A stretch of 64,000 nucleotides of DNA from Saturnia japonica (lineage: Eukaryota > Arthropoda > Insecta > Lepidoptera > Saturniidae): the NCBI GenBank assembly GCA_033032175.1, contig CM065331.1, positions 9,858,370 to 9,922,369 of the forward strand. Direction: 5' to 3'. The notes beneath the pieces were generated by a model. That model was given only the letters and a program-made list of their open reading frames with translations, searched no databases and had not been told where the DNA came from. Position 1 is the first letter of the stretch. Each line of letters opens with the position of its first letter. The position numbers were made by a program, and so were the translations under genes. Positions 33,401-46,100 of the stretch are shown in pieces.

Positions 33401-36400
33401 AGCAAAATATAGATATGTATTTAAATTTTAAAAATCAAAAATCACACCAAGTAATATAGCGAATAAATTAAAAAATACGCAAGGGAACCCGCTGGTACAA
33501 CCTAGGTCACACTACAAAGGTATTTACTTAGATCAGAGTATTGCCATTTTTTTATATAACAAGAAATTTCATGTATATTTTTTGAAATTAAAATATTTAA
33601 ATTGGTTTCCAGCTTATATGTCTTACTCCGTGTTGTTCACAAATCACGTAACGCATGCGACGGAATAGCAAAAAGGTGAAATTTTACGCCACGTAATTCA
33701 TGAGCGACCCGTATTATCTAACTCGGTCGACTTATATATTTACTATAACATAGTTACATAATAACTGGGTGTACGTGGTGACATAAAATATATTACAATT
33801 TGGGACACATTGGGCAACTAAAAACTTCGAACGGGCTTAAGATAAGGCCCAGCACGCACTTGCGGTTTCGCGTTTCTAATCATTAATCTTAGAAAAAACA
33901 TGATCGCGATTCAAAACTGAGTACGTTACGCGTTTATTTCAGTATGAAATAGGAAGTGCTTGCAGGTCCTTATTGTCTGCGTTAATAAGTGATATTTCTA
34001 TAAATATATATTTTTTGCATATTTGCATTTTAACGCGAATAGTCAATAAACATTATCACTTTATGGTTTGATCACTCACTTTTTCCTCATCACGGATTGT
34101 GAGCACTGGCGACAATTTCATCTAATTGAACTTTACTTATTTACCTAAATATAGAAGTGTAAAAACACTTTGTATGTTGCAACAAATTAATAAATTTCAT
34201 CAACGACCAACTAGTTACAGAAATAGACCTTTGCTTAATCTAAATATATATATGTACACATAACATGTAAATAATATATTTTATATAAGCATAAGTATGC
34301 AAAAAATTATTAATTGTTAAAGCATTATTTAAAATGGCACAATATAGGAACCAATTTTCATTATCAAAGTTTTTTATATAATTATTTAAAATAAACAACA
34401 TCTGAGCGAACGAACTTTACGGTAAGTACCTTAGAAACAAAACAAAAATAAACTATTTACGTAAACGCGGAATGTAAAAAAAAAACGTAAACATAAAATT
34501 TCATCCAAATCGTTTAGAGCCAATTTCGAGATACCAATTACATATATATATATATACAAGAATTGATCACTTAGTTACATTAATACATATATTAAATTAT
34601 TATGTATAGATATAGATGAGGTATCGAAGATCTAAAATCGTAATTTACGTTCGTATTAAAATACAATCGTACGTATTTTGTTTTTCAACTAACAATTATA
34701 AAATTACGAAGAATAATATGTAGTATTTGACGGGATCTCAAATTGTAATAATGCATTTTTTTTTTTTTTTTTTTTTATAAAGGCCATAGGGCAGGCGATA
34801 AGCATTGAATCGGCCCCAGAAAGATATCTGTAATTTTTTTTGTGATTTTCTGATTTTTTTCTATTTATTCAAAAACCAAAGTAGATAAAGATTTGAGACT
34901 TGCCGGATCAACATATTTTATCGGTATGAGGTATTTATATGTGGTTAGGTATATTGGTTTGATTACTATTTTATTATTTGAGGGTATTATTGAGTATTCT
35001 TATCGCCCTATGGCCTTTGTGTTGTTTGATTATCTATTGTATAATACAGGGGGCATTTTGCAAAATAATGCTTGGTTATTGTGCATAAGTGAATTGGATC
35101 GGAAATAATAACATGGGCCATGAATTCTGAGATGCCACAAAAACTCCCTAGAAACTTTAGATGTCGGTTTTTCGTTGGAAAATTCGATTTTACCGGTATT
35201 TAAAAAAAACGATTTTTTTAAGTTTTTCTCGAACAGATTCACATCTCTAATCCGTGTTTTCCGCATTTGGATTTTTGTTTTCCAGTAGATAACGGCTATA
35301 GAACATAAGGAGAGCCTACCATAGTCTTCCAATTCAAGTTTTCCTTACGGTATAAGTGTAAAAATATAGTCTTAAAAAATACTCTATAATAACTGGGTAA
35401 ATTACTTACAGTATAAAATTAATAGTTTATGAAAATTGGTTCCTAAATCTAATATTTCTTATAAATTTATCTACATAAATATTAATAATGAGAAATAATC
35501 TGATTATAAACGAGAACGATAAAATATTTTATTCTAAAAAACAAAACAATTATAGTAATATTGCAAAAGGGAAGCCCAATTTTTTAAAATATGATTTTAA
35601 ATATATGTTTTCTTAATGTAAGTATATTATTCATACGTGTCGATAATTATGTCAGCGTGGACGGATATTAACACTAATATAGCATGACACATCGTATCAA
35701 AAGGCGTTCATATTATCTAATGATCTACCGTAACATAAAATGATATAAACATAAAGTTATAACGTAACATAAAGCCACTTTATGTAACATTATCATAACA
35801 ATAATGTTACACAAAGTGCTACAATTTCATCTAAGAACATCATAATTACTTAGATCATTAAATAATTAATATAATTCGTGTTAGACATTGCTGCGGTTAG
35901 ATAAACTGTGTAAATTGTTAATATATTTGATATAGTTTCTATCATGTATAAACTTTATGTTACATTTCATTATTTATTATTCCTCACTTTATGTTAAGTT
36001 ATATCACAGCTTATACGTGGGTACTATAGTAATTATGACAGGAATGATCGTTAAGTGATTTCTTGTGAGTGATTTAACTAGTATAGTGAGCTTTTGTGGG
36101 TTCCCATTCGTAATCTAGCATTTTTTCTCGACTAGCCGACTGAGGTATTTAAAAATGAAGTGACCGCCTTGCTCATGCTTTATCTGAAATCGATGTAAAA
36201 AAACAAAAATGGAACGAAAAATAAAATCAAATTAAAATAATTAAATTCTATAACACATCGGTACATTTGTATATTTTTTTTTATGTGATATATTTCGTTA
36301 ATTCACATTATACAAGATTGTTAGTTTTAAGTAAAAAAAAAGCGTTACTTCTCATACATAAGCATAGGAAGTTAAAAACCAATATCAGCATAAAAATGTC

Positions 36401-37640
36401 TATTAACTACTGGACAGGAAGACAATGTAATATACTATTTTCATACTAGTCTTGTTTGCTTCTCGATTATTCGTATGGTATAATACATTTTTTATCGTTT
36501 TTATATTATGATTTTAATCAAAAAAGATTATATACAAAAAGCGGATCGATACTCATTTAAAAAAAACTATTGGTTAAAGTGCGTTTCTAAAACAGGTGGG
36601 GAAAAATAGACAATGACATGTGATATAACATGTTCGTTTCGATATAAAATGATAATTAACGATCACCAAACATTTTTTTTTAAATAACACTTAGCAGCGC
36701 GTTAGTGGTACGGGGTAGGGTGAAGGACGCGCGAGGTCATTCAGAGATAGCAAATCCGTTTTCAGTAGAGGTGGTCATTATTTCAACAACGTATAATGTA
36801 ATTAATTATTCCTACGCAACGAATAAAAAACTATTGATAACATAATTATTCTGTTGTCGATTATCCGTCGTTCGTAATCATTGTTGACAATTATGGTCAA
36901 CCAGTGTTTTCGCAATGTGTGAACAGGCAAGCATTATGCAACCATCAAAACGTGTGTAAGCTTCAAACCCCTACAAACGCTTGAACAAAAAGACAAGCCA
37001 TATATAGCAATCCACACTTTTGCGAGTATGCTAGTGTGTTTCAGATAAGCAAGCATGACGAACGTCGACCTTGTTTCGGTTAAAACATTTGGTTTAATCT
37101 ATTCTTATTGTATTACTAACGTTGCCCATGGCTTCCCTTACGTGGACAACAGAATGCCCGCGCGAATTTTGTTCCCCCGGTTTCGGCTATTTTAAACACA
37201 AAAATGCTTATTATGGGTGTTCCTCAGAAGATAGACCTATACTCCTCACAGATTTTTTGTAGGTCGTTTTAATATCTACAGTAATGTTTTACATTAATTT
37301 GCTATATTTCTTATGGTTTACACACCGTAAGCCATTTAAGCGCCCGAATTGATTCACCATGAACACTTTTTTTATTTGTGCGGAACCACACCCACGCACA
37401 CATACAAGCCACGATACGAATAATTGAAGTACCGAATTTACGATTTTAATCCTAGAGTGCACGGCCTAAAGTTCACTATTGTGAATATGATACATAACAG
37501 CAAATTACCGGACAGCAGAATCACGACAACATTTTATAATAACGGTTTTTGAAAAATATCACAACAGCGTAATTAATTTTTGAAAAACAGCCGTTAATGC
37601 CATCTTCAGGTTTAAGTTGTTTTTTTTTAAATCGTTACAG
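33400..37640. other. Intergenic, no gene found
   Basis: AT-rich with many short frames, none with coding character. It has a small fold-back near 35725-35825 (GTAACATAAAGCCACTTTAT), a short repeat piece at 34775-34830, and segments of the kind aatttcatccaaatcgttta (34499), a common lepidopteran repeat end. Confidence 0.6.
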
Positions 37641-37649
37641 GTTTAGCGT

Positions 37650-37812
37650 TGATGTAACGATTTCACCTGATCATAATTGACGATGTGTCCCAATATGGTA
37701 GCACGCTAAGTCCAGTGGAAGACCGGCTCTCAAGTGCAGCTGCCGGAACACACCTATTGGTGTTTGGCGAAAGATGTTCAACTTGAGGGTGGTAGCTAGC
37801 ATACCACCATGT
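37650..37812 (-). mobile_element. SINE family B, partial
   Basis: + strand shows GCTCTCAAGTGCAGCTGCCG and TCAACTTGAGGGTGGTAGCT, complements of the family B body. Confidence 0.75.
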
Positions 37813-38039
37813 TATTTATTGTTTAAATTTCGTATTATGTAAATAACTCTACTGCGTTACCGTCATCAGAGGACGACAGTGAAGCAAATTGATTGTATTT
37901 AATTAAATCTAAGTTGACCGTAGAGATGCACTCAACACGTTTTCTTACTTCTTGTTCATTGTCAAACTCGGGACATAGAAAATAAATAATCATAACATTT
38001 ATATATACGTATGTAATTATAAATACTAACGATCGCTCT

Positions 38040-38350
38040 AAGGTCGAAATTCGACTTGCGACTTTTTTATCACAGACTATTTTCTGTTTGACATTTGCAG
38101 TAATAATAAACAATGAGTATTATCTACATCACTTGCTGTCACTTTTCATTGAGTGACAATGTCAATATTTTGGGGGGTCTAAGTTCAATGGCACTGGTCA
38201 TGTTAGGATTCGCAGTATTAATAATTGATTTAATTGAATTTTTTAGTAACAGATATTATAGATAAATTTTAGCTTTCTGCACTCCTTCTCCATATAAACT
38301 TTAACCATGCCAAATCTCAGTCTTCCGTGCACGCAATACGCTTAAAAAGG
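38040..38350 (-). repeat. Dispersed repeat W, inverted copy
   Basis: GGTCGAAATTCGACTTGCGA, GAGTGACAATGTCAATA, AAACTTTAACCATGCCAAAT, CCGTGCACGCAATACGCTTA in the order expected for the complement of 9095-9365. Confidence 0.7.
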
Positions 38351-38912
38351 GATAAGAACGTTTTTGCCTTACGTATCAATATAATGATAATAAATAAAAC
38401 TGTTAAATAAATAAATTAAATTTTCGACATTGATACGAACTTTGATTTTTCAATAAAATTGAACAACATCAACAAAGGTTTGTTACCTATGTGGCTGGGG
38501 CAAAGATCATTGTCCGTTCCGCTTGTCTTAGAAACGCACTTTAGGTCGATTGAATATCCTGCCAATTGAGGATTAAAATTATGGGGAAGCTCTTAAACTA
38601 TATTATATAAGCTAAATTATACACGCGACTTTATCTAAGGGATTCTATCATAGATCACAGGGGTCTGAGTAGGGCATAACAATTCAAAAGTAAAAGTTTT
38701 CTTAACGTTTAGTTATAATTTTGTATGCTTGTAGATAACATGTTTCTTTAATGGTTTAGTTTTTTGCCGAATCATATTCTTTCTTACCTGCGTTAGGCGT
38801 ATTCTTTCGCATCTGTAAAAAAGAATTATCATAATAAGAGTCGTAAAAATAATACATGAAAAACAACAAAAGAAGTGGAGCACAGAGAAATCTGTAGGGA
38901 AATTCGCACTTA

Positions 38913-39362
38913 TGTGTGCGTTCCACTAAGCGTTCACAACGATCACGCTCACGACCGCAGTTTTACCCGTTCCACTTGCTTGTGAGCGTTACTGTCGTAA
39001 ACTAAGTCAAATGGATTATAGAGCGCTTTGAGCATGGTGGTAAATAATACAAACGGAGAGTTAGTAAAAAGAAAGCAAAAGGTTTAAGAGGTTAGGTTAT
39101 AATCTGTAGGCCTTGAAAATTAACTTAAATATTTATTGTTTAAATCGATTTATATTGAAAAAAATTATAATTTAATTTTTTATATTTAATATTAGTGGTG
39201 TTTATTTAATTAATCTTCGATGCTTTGAGTTTTGAAAATGCCGCTAATTTTCTCAAACGATCACTTCGACACACCTTTTTAGATGGGTTGTCGTGAGCTT
39301 CGCGTAAGTCATGACGTCATGAGTCATTTAGATCGTTGTGGGCGCTTAGTGGAACGCACCCT
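38913..39362. mobile_element. MITE with GTGCGTTCCACTAAGCG ends
   Basis: Left GTGCGTTCCACTAAGCGTTC and right GGGCGCTTAGTGGAACGCAC are inverted repeats of about 28 bases; interior AT-rich with TGACGTCATGA near the right end. Confidence 0.75.
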
Positions 39363-39529
39363 ATGTCTCTCGGTTTATTTTCTCTCTCTGTCACTAGTCA
39401 AATATCTAAATATCATCCTTTCTGCGTCATAAGGATGAGTTACAAAAAAAGGTGCTGTCAAATTAGGCGTTGTATTTTTACATCTAAAGCGTCCAAAGAA
39501 GTTTCAATGCAAAAATGTATCAGTGTTAA

Positions 39530-39741
39530 CGTGTACAGACATTGTGTCGATTGAATTCCTGCAATGAATTTGAGCTTTCGGTGAACGAAACCATCGTGAT
39601 GAAATCATATCAAATCTGTCGCCAAACATCAATAGTTGTGTTCCGGCAGCTGCACTTGAGAGCCGGTCTTCCCACTACGTTTAGCTTGTTACCATCTCGT
39701 ATTACATGGTTACTTAACATCAGGTGAGATAGAAGCCACAT
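39530..39741 (+). mobile_element. SINE family B, partial
   Basis: gtacagacattgtgtcgatt, CATCGTGATGAAATCATA, GGCAGCTGCACTTGAGAGCC, end TTAACATCAGGTGAGATAGA. Downstream of the GT31 stop. Confidence 0.75.
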
Positions 39742-39780
39742 GTTATGCCTATAAAGAATAATGAAAACGAGCTATATTAT

Positions 39781-39960
39781 TAAAAAGGAAACAAAAAACT
39801 CAAATCCTATCCTATCCTATGTCACTCTAAGACGAATCTAACAACACCTCGTATGCTAAAACCCATCAAGCCGTTTAGGCTACAGAGCGTGACAAAGAAA
39901 TAGACATTTTAGTACATATGCTCGAAAAACATAACCAACCTTTTTCGCAGTCTGGTAAAA
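39781..39960 (+). repeat. CCCGACTGCA-family element, copy 3, overlaps GT31 3' end
   Basis: CATCAAGCCGTTTAGGCTAC core, CTCGAAAAACATAACCAACC and TTTTTCGCAGTCTGGTAAAA end. It provides the last codons and stop of the GT31 frame. Confidence 0.8.
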
Positions 39961-40171
39961 AAAAAACATACGTACTCGTCGACAAGTCGGTCGTCTTGTA
40001 GCAGTGTGTGGAGAGAGCGCATGCGTGATGACGTCACATGGTGCGCGGTGACGTGCGCGTGCGCAGTACACGCTGCTCGCGAGTCAGACAGCGAGTCTGA
40101 TACTGGTGAGTAGCTAAACGCCGGGTCGTCGCGCGGCACTATACGAGGGGAACCGCGTGCCGCGCACATAC
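39909..40171 (-). CDS. GT31 exon 7, C-terminus ending inside a repeat
   Basis: Acceptor gttcgtag; joins exon 6 as ITGMCAARGSPRIVPRDD. ACTAHAHVTAHHVTSSRMRS aligns with the CRYRRVITVHQISPEEM-type tail of B3GALTs. From about 39960 the frame enters a copy of a dispersed inverted-repeat element, which supplies the last ~17 codons and the TAA. A GTATGT donor just before the repeat (GAGTAC|GTATGT, near 39972) would instead allow splicing to a further exon. Confidence 0.8.
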
Positions 40172-43100
40172 CTACGAACGCATGTAAAAATTTTCCAATA
40201 TAATTAGTGTTCATATCTCATGTCATATCGTCATTCGGCATTCAATACCGCGAATGTGAAAATATTGCAAATTTTCTTTTTCTTTTGAAATCGATAATGT
40301 ACATTCAAATACGCTATTGTGTATTTCGAATACGACCAAAAAGCCACCTAAAATTAAGAAAATACGTTAAAAGTATTGCCGCGACCGTGGCTAACACCAT
40401 CTCGCTGTCGCATTACCGCTAATGTGCATTATTATTAAAATAGATAAACTTAAGTTATACATTCAAGGTATTGGCAACAAAAATTAGTAGTATTAATGCT
40501 CAATAACAATTACTTAGCAAATAGTAAAGTATGCAAATAATCAAATCAGTTTTTTGTGTCTCCTGCAAAGTGACCTAATTTTACATTCGCGGTACTCAAT
40601 GACGAACGACTATATGACATCTGTCATATCTAGACATTTTTGAAGCGACCTCAAAATGGTGACGCGGCGCGTCACAGTCTTCACTCTACAGACCAATTAT
40701 TTGATCTTTTATCTATCGAATGGTGTAAATAAATGGTGAATGTAGATGATGGATAATGTAGCTGCAATGTCAAACTGTATCCCACGATTTTTTACCATCA
40801 GTTTTTTTAATTGCCTCCCACTATGAAAGCAAATTTAAAGATGTATTCACGTAATAAAACATTCTATTCTAAATGTGACATGCCCTTAAATTATGTATTG
40901 TGCGTTTTTTTATTCCCACAGAGTAAACTGACATTAAATGTCAGTGAAATTTTCATGTGTTGCTAGTTTATTTTCTTTTTAAAATAGTGATGTCACCAAT
41001 TGGTACTGGTCGTAAAACTGTACGAGTAATTAATTATACTTAATGACAGTTTTTCTCAAAAAATATTTAACCCTCCAGACGTGAAGCAGACAGAATGGCG
41101 CGTCTCGTGGGCCAATCGAAGGATTATTTTTTGAAGTGAAACTTCTTTTGGGACGGTGTAAATGGAATTTTAGAAAACGAAAAGGAGATAGCTATGAATG
41201 TATATATACGTTTTAGGCTGTGAGAGAATGAGATAGAAATGCGTATAGTTTCCCTATCCTTCGTTTATTATTATTAAACTAGAAATATATACAAAGGGAG
41301 AGAGAAGTTTCACTTCTACCGCGTGTGAACTCGCACTCAATTTTATTTTAATATATTCGCGTATACCTTTCATAGTTTCCTTAATTATGTAATGATAGTA
41401 GTAAATTATTGGGTCTGTTGAATAACAAAAAATATTTCAATTAATAAATACAATACTCTATAAATTACTTCAAATCTTACGATTCAAATAATTGTACCGT
41501 AAAGTATAAGGTAGCACAACACTACAAAAATAAATATGGCAACATTATTTTCAAGTTTGACATTAGTTATATTGTCAATTTACTCCGTGGGATTTAATCA
41601 TACATTTAGTAAATTCGGCAATAGGTTGAATAAGACGAGACCAAAAACGGAATACATTAATGCGCGTATAATTTTGTTGATTTTCTTTGTTATACAAATT
41701 ACATCCAATCACAGTACACGTAACGACAATTAAATACGTCTACTAAACATTAAAATTACACTTTATACCCTTAGATTCTGTAAAAAAATGGATTTGTTTT
41801 TATAACGATTTATGTAGACCGATAACACATACGAAAATAGTCTCGTATACCTATCTCGTTCTAACACAAACGTATACTCTTTCTCTTTCGAGTTGCGGAT
41901 CTGTATACAGTGTGTATTAAAAACTCCGTCGGATCCGTTAAGGTGTTATTAGGTATCGAGATTATATTCTGTTTATGTTATCTATCTCAGATTATAAGTA
42001 AAAAAAATTACCCCAAATAAAATGTAAAAAAAAAGTTAGATGAGGAAACTTACATGGCAATACAGGTGTCATGAAGCAGGTGCTGCGCTACGCGTCCTTT
42101 AACTAACATCAACATCATGATGACCCTAGCTGACCCCGGGCTTCGTTTATCACAGTGAGTGTTATTTTTCTGTAGCTTTGAAAAGAGTGCTTTATTTGTC
42201 GTCCGAGTTTGAATATTGTGACTATCATTCGATGAGGACTGTAAGGCGATGGCTTTGACGAATATGTTGTTCCATGTTCCTACCACCAACAGTAACACAT
42301 GTCTCACGAGGTTAGCACGGACACTTTGTAACACGTTTGTGTCGAATTTAATTTTATCAAAAGCTGCTACAATACGCAAACGCATTTCGGCTTAGGTATT
42401 ACAGATTTTCGTAAAAACTGATTGTTTTAGCACGACTGCATTAGTACGATGAGTTTCTTGGCCGTGCACACTGAACACTGCCTGTATTGAACACATGGTT
42501 GTGCAAACGTTGAAACCCAAGGGTCTTCTACCCAAACACATTGGTTTATTAAAATACCTACCTACTCTTGGTTAGAATACGACATTTCGCGGAAAACATT
42601 CACAACAACACAATGGAACCCACCTACTCGGAAGCAAATTTTTCGAATGTAGGTATACGAAGACCAGTTGAACAAAAGTTGGTACAACTTATGGGGGGCT
42701 ATCATCACTCACATAACCAAGAAATTTTATTACTTGGTACAAGTTTAGTACGTGTACCATCCCTGTAGAGTGCGGGGGTGCTTCTGAACTGACGCGGCCC
42801 ACGGTACCGCCACACAATCAAAAGTACCACGTATTATCACGTTTTAAAAATTTGCTAAATTTTAGGGAAACTAAAACTAAATATGTTAATTTTAAATCAC
42901 AATAACATTTTTATCTTCATAATAAATAAAATTTTGATATTTATTTTTTGGTAATGTTATTGGGGTACCTATGTACCCTTTTCGGATTCCACGGGGTTTT
43001 CAATATATATTGTATATTAAATCTATGGACGTAAGTACGTTCATTAGTAGATTATTTTTCAGAGTGATAAAGAATCCAAATAAACTTAAGCACAGACTGA

Positions 43101-46100
43101 CCAGTAATATAGATATCTTCCAGGTGAAAGTAGGGTGTCCGTAGTGCTGCTCTGTAAAGGACTTCTGCTGTGTGCGTTGTTAACGCGTACCCAGTACCAG
43201 ACAAGTATCGCGGATACACTTTACCGCCGTACATATAAGGTGGGCTGTACCTGTTTGCGAGGGTATACACAATTATGAAACGTTGCGCACAGAGAAATTT
43301 CTTTGGAGATTTCGTTTAAAACTAAACGTGTACAATTTGACATAATTTATACTGATTACAGTAAGTGTTTTGATCGTATGGATCATCAGGTGCTTGTGAA
43401 CAAGCTAATGTTAGCTGGTATACATGGAAACCTTTTGCGCTGGTTCCATTCTTATGTCAAAAATCGTATGCAGGCAGTAGTTTTATATAGTCACACTTCC
43501 ATTTGGAAGTATATACCTTCTGGCGTACCTCAGGGATCAATATTGGGTCCACTTTTATTTACCATTTATTGGCTAAAATCAAGCTTCGTACTGATGGGCT
43601 ATGTTTCAGACAGCGGCCGCTGCTACAAACCCCGTTTGGCCGCACTAACTAGAACATAGTTCTAGTAGCTACATGGCAATGCCTTCGGATTTGAAATTAA
43701 AACTCTCCTGCACTAACTTACACAGGGTAAAACGCTTACTAACTCGAGAATACTGTAGCACATACCGGACACTCGAGCTTTACCTTATAATTTTGATATA
43801 TTGTTTATTATTAAGGCGTTTATTTATTTAGATATTCAAAGGTGGAGGCTTTTAATTAGCTATTTTATTATTTATTTATTCTTTTTTTATTGATATATTA
43901 GTCTGTAAGCCTTCCTAAAATTATATTAGGTCTTTACATATGAAATTGGCGTTTTGTTGAACTGGTCACTTTGATATCAAATATCTGGCGTCTGGTTAGA
44001 AATTCCAAATTCAAATTTAGGCTTGTGTGTGTTGTGTTTCGAATTTAGTGATTCATTTGTTTTCGCACCATTTTATTTTTCTTTTACATCGTTCTTTTCA
44101 CAAAATAGAAAATTTAAAATATCGCCTTATTTACGAATATAAGTTCCATTGTGGCATCAGCGCTGCAGAATCAGCTCGAAGGATTAATGATGTGTATGGG
44201 AAAGCTACTGTAAAAGAAAACACAGTACGTTTATGGTTCCAACGTTTTCGTTCTGGAAATTTAGACCTACGAAATAAACCCCGTGGACGGCCGGAGACCC
44301 TAGTTGAAAATGAAGAATCAAAGGTGATCGTTGAAGCGGATCATTCGCGAACCACATCAGAGTTAGCGGCAGGCTTCGGTGTGAGTGATAAAAAAAATTA
44401 TTCACATGAAAAAAACAGGAAAAGTGAAAAAGCTCAAGAAATGGGTACCGCATGAATTGACTGAAGCACGCCAACAAACAACTATTGAGTTCTGCATTAC
44501 ATTACTCAACCGTCACAATAAAGAGGGAATTTTGAATCGTATTGTTACTTGTGACGAAAAATGGATCCTTTACGACAATCGGCAGTCAGCAGTCGACAGT
44601 GGTTGAACCCAGGAGAACCGGCCAAATCCTGTCCCAAGCGAAAGTCGTCTCTGAAAAAGGTACTGGTGAGTGTTTGGTGGACCAGTGCTGGTGTCATTCA
44701 CTAAAGCTTCGTAAAATATTTCTAGATGATAACGGCAGATCTGTATTGTCAACAATTGCAAACCATGATGAAAAAGCTAGCCGTTAAACAACCGAGACTG
44801 ATCAATATCTCAAGCCCACTGCTGCTTCAGAACAACGTTAGACCCCATACTTTACGACCGACGGTCGCTAAATTAGAGGAACTGCGATTGGAATGTCTCC
44901 GAAATCCACCATATTCCCCGGGCATTGCTCCAACAGATTACCACTTTTTTTCGGAATTTGAACAATTTCTTGCAAGGAAAATAAATTCAGTTCCGATGAG
45001 GCTATCCAAACTGCCTTCAAAGATTTTATTGATTCTTGCTGCCACAATTTTTTCAGCAATGGAATCAATGAACTACCTTTAAAATGGCGAAAGTGCATAG
45101 ATAATAATGATACATACTTCGATTGAGTAAATGTATAATTTCATAATGTTTTTTTCATTTTACTTTTACCATATAAAACGCTAATCTCATATGTAAAGAC
45201 CTAATATATACGACCGATGCCTCTGTCATACTGTCACACTGTTCGGTTCGCATCTTTATAATGTTAGAAGTGTTTTTAAAGAACGGACTGACCCGAATAT
45301 ATGTTATATACTGTACATCCAATAATTTCAAGAATTCGTGTCCAATTGTAAGGGTTTGATGTAGCGAGTGTATGTGTCAATTTGAAGCATACTAACCATT
45401 TATTATTCGAATCCTGGACCGGTCTAGCGCCGCATATCAAGTCGCCTATAAGCATGTGCTCCTTTTTACTGTACCCGAGGGATGCTAACTTGTCATGCTC
45501 GCTGGATCTGTTCCGGAGGTCCGATATAAGATATGGCAAGTTTATGTATACGTCGTCATCCGTTTTAAGTATGTATCGGACTGGAATATACAAATTAAAA
45601 AATTACTTATAAATATTTTTATTGCCAAAAACAAATTATAAAAGGTATTTAGCGTTAACTAGGACCTCAAAGGTAGGCTATTACTGGAATATATAGGCCT
45701 AAAATACAATGCGAATTAAAACAGACATGAATAAATGGCGCATGTTGGTGTAAACGTGTGGGTGTATATGTGTGTATGGGGGTGTGTATGTGCTAAGCAA
45801 TATAGATCAAGATTCAAATGTTTTGTCCTCGATAAAATTAGCGATGAATTACTACAAATGGATTCGAAAACTTGTATGCCATTTTCGTATTGATAAAATT
45901 ATTAAAAAGGAAACGAAAAAACCCGACTGCAATAAAAAAAATTTTTGCTTTTTATCTGATTGCCAGACGTCGCGTCATACTTAAATGTTATATAGCTTAA
46001 GTCACTCCCAGAATTAAGACGATCTAACGACACCTCGTATGCTAAAACCCATCAAGCCGTTTAGGCTACACAGAGCGTGACAAAGAAATAGACATACATT

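Noticed and set aside
36267..36449. 60-codon frame in the intergenic region
   Set aside because: AT-driven chance frame (Lys/Ile/Tyr-rich) without splice or family support.
42568..42768. 66-codon + strand frame in GT31 intron 6
   Set aside because: No family, no splice context, not distinguishable from chance.
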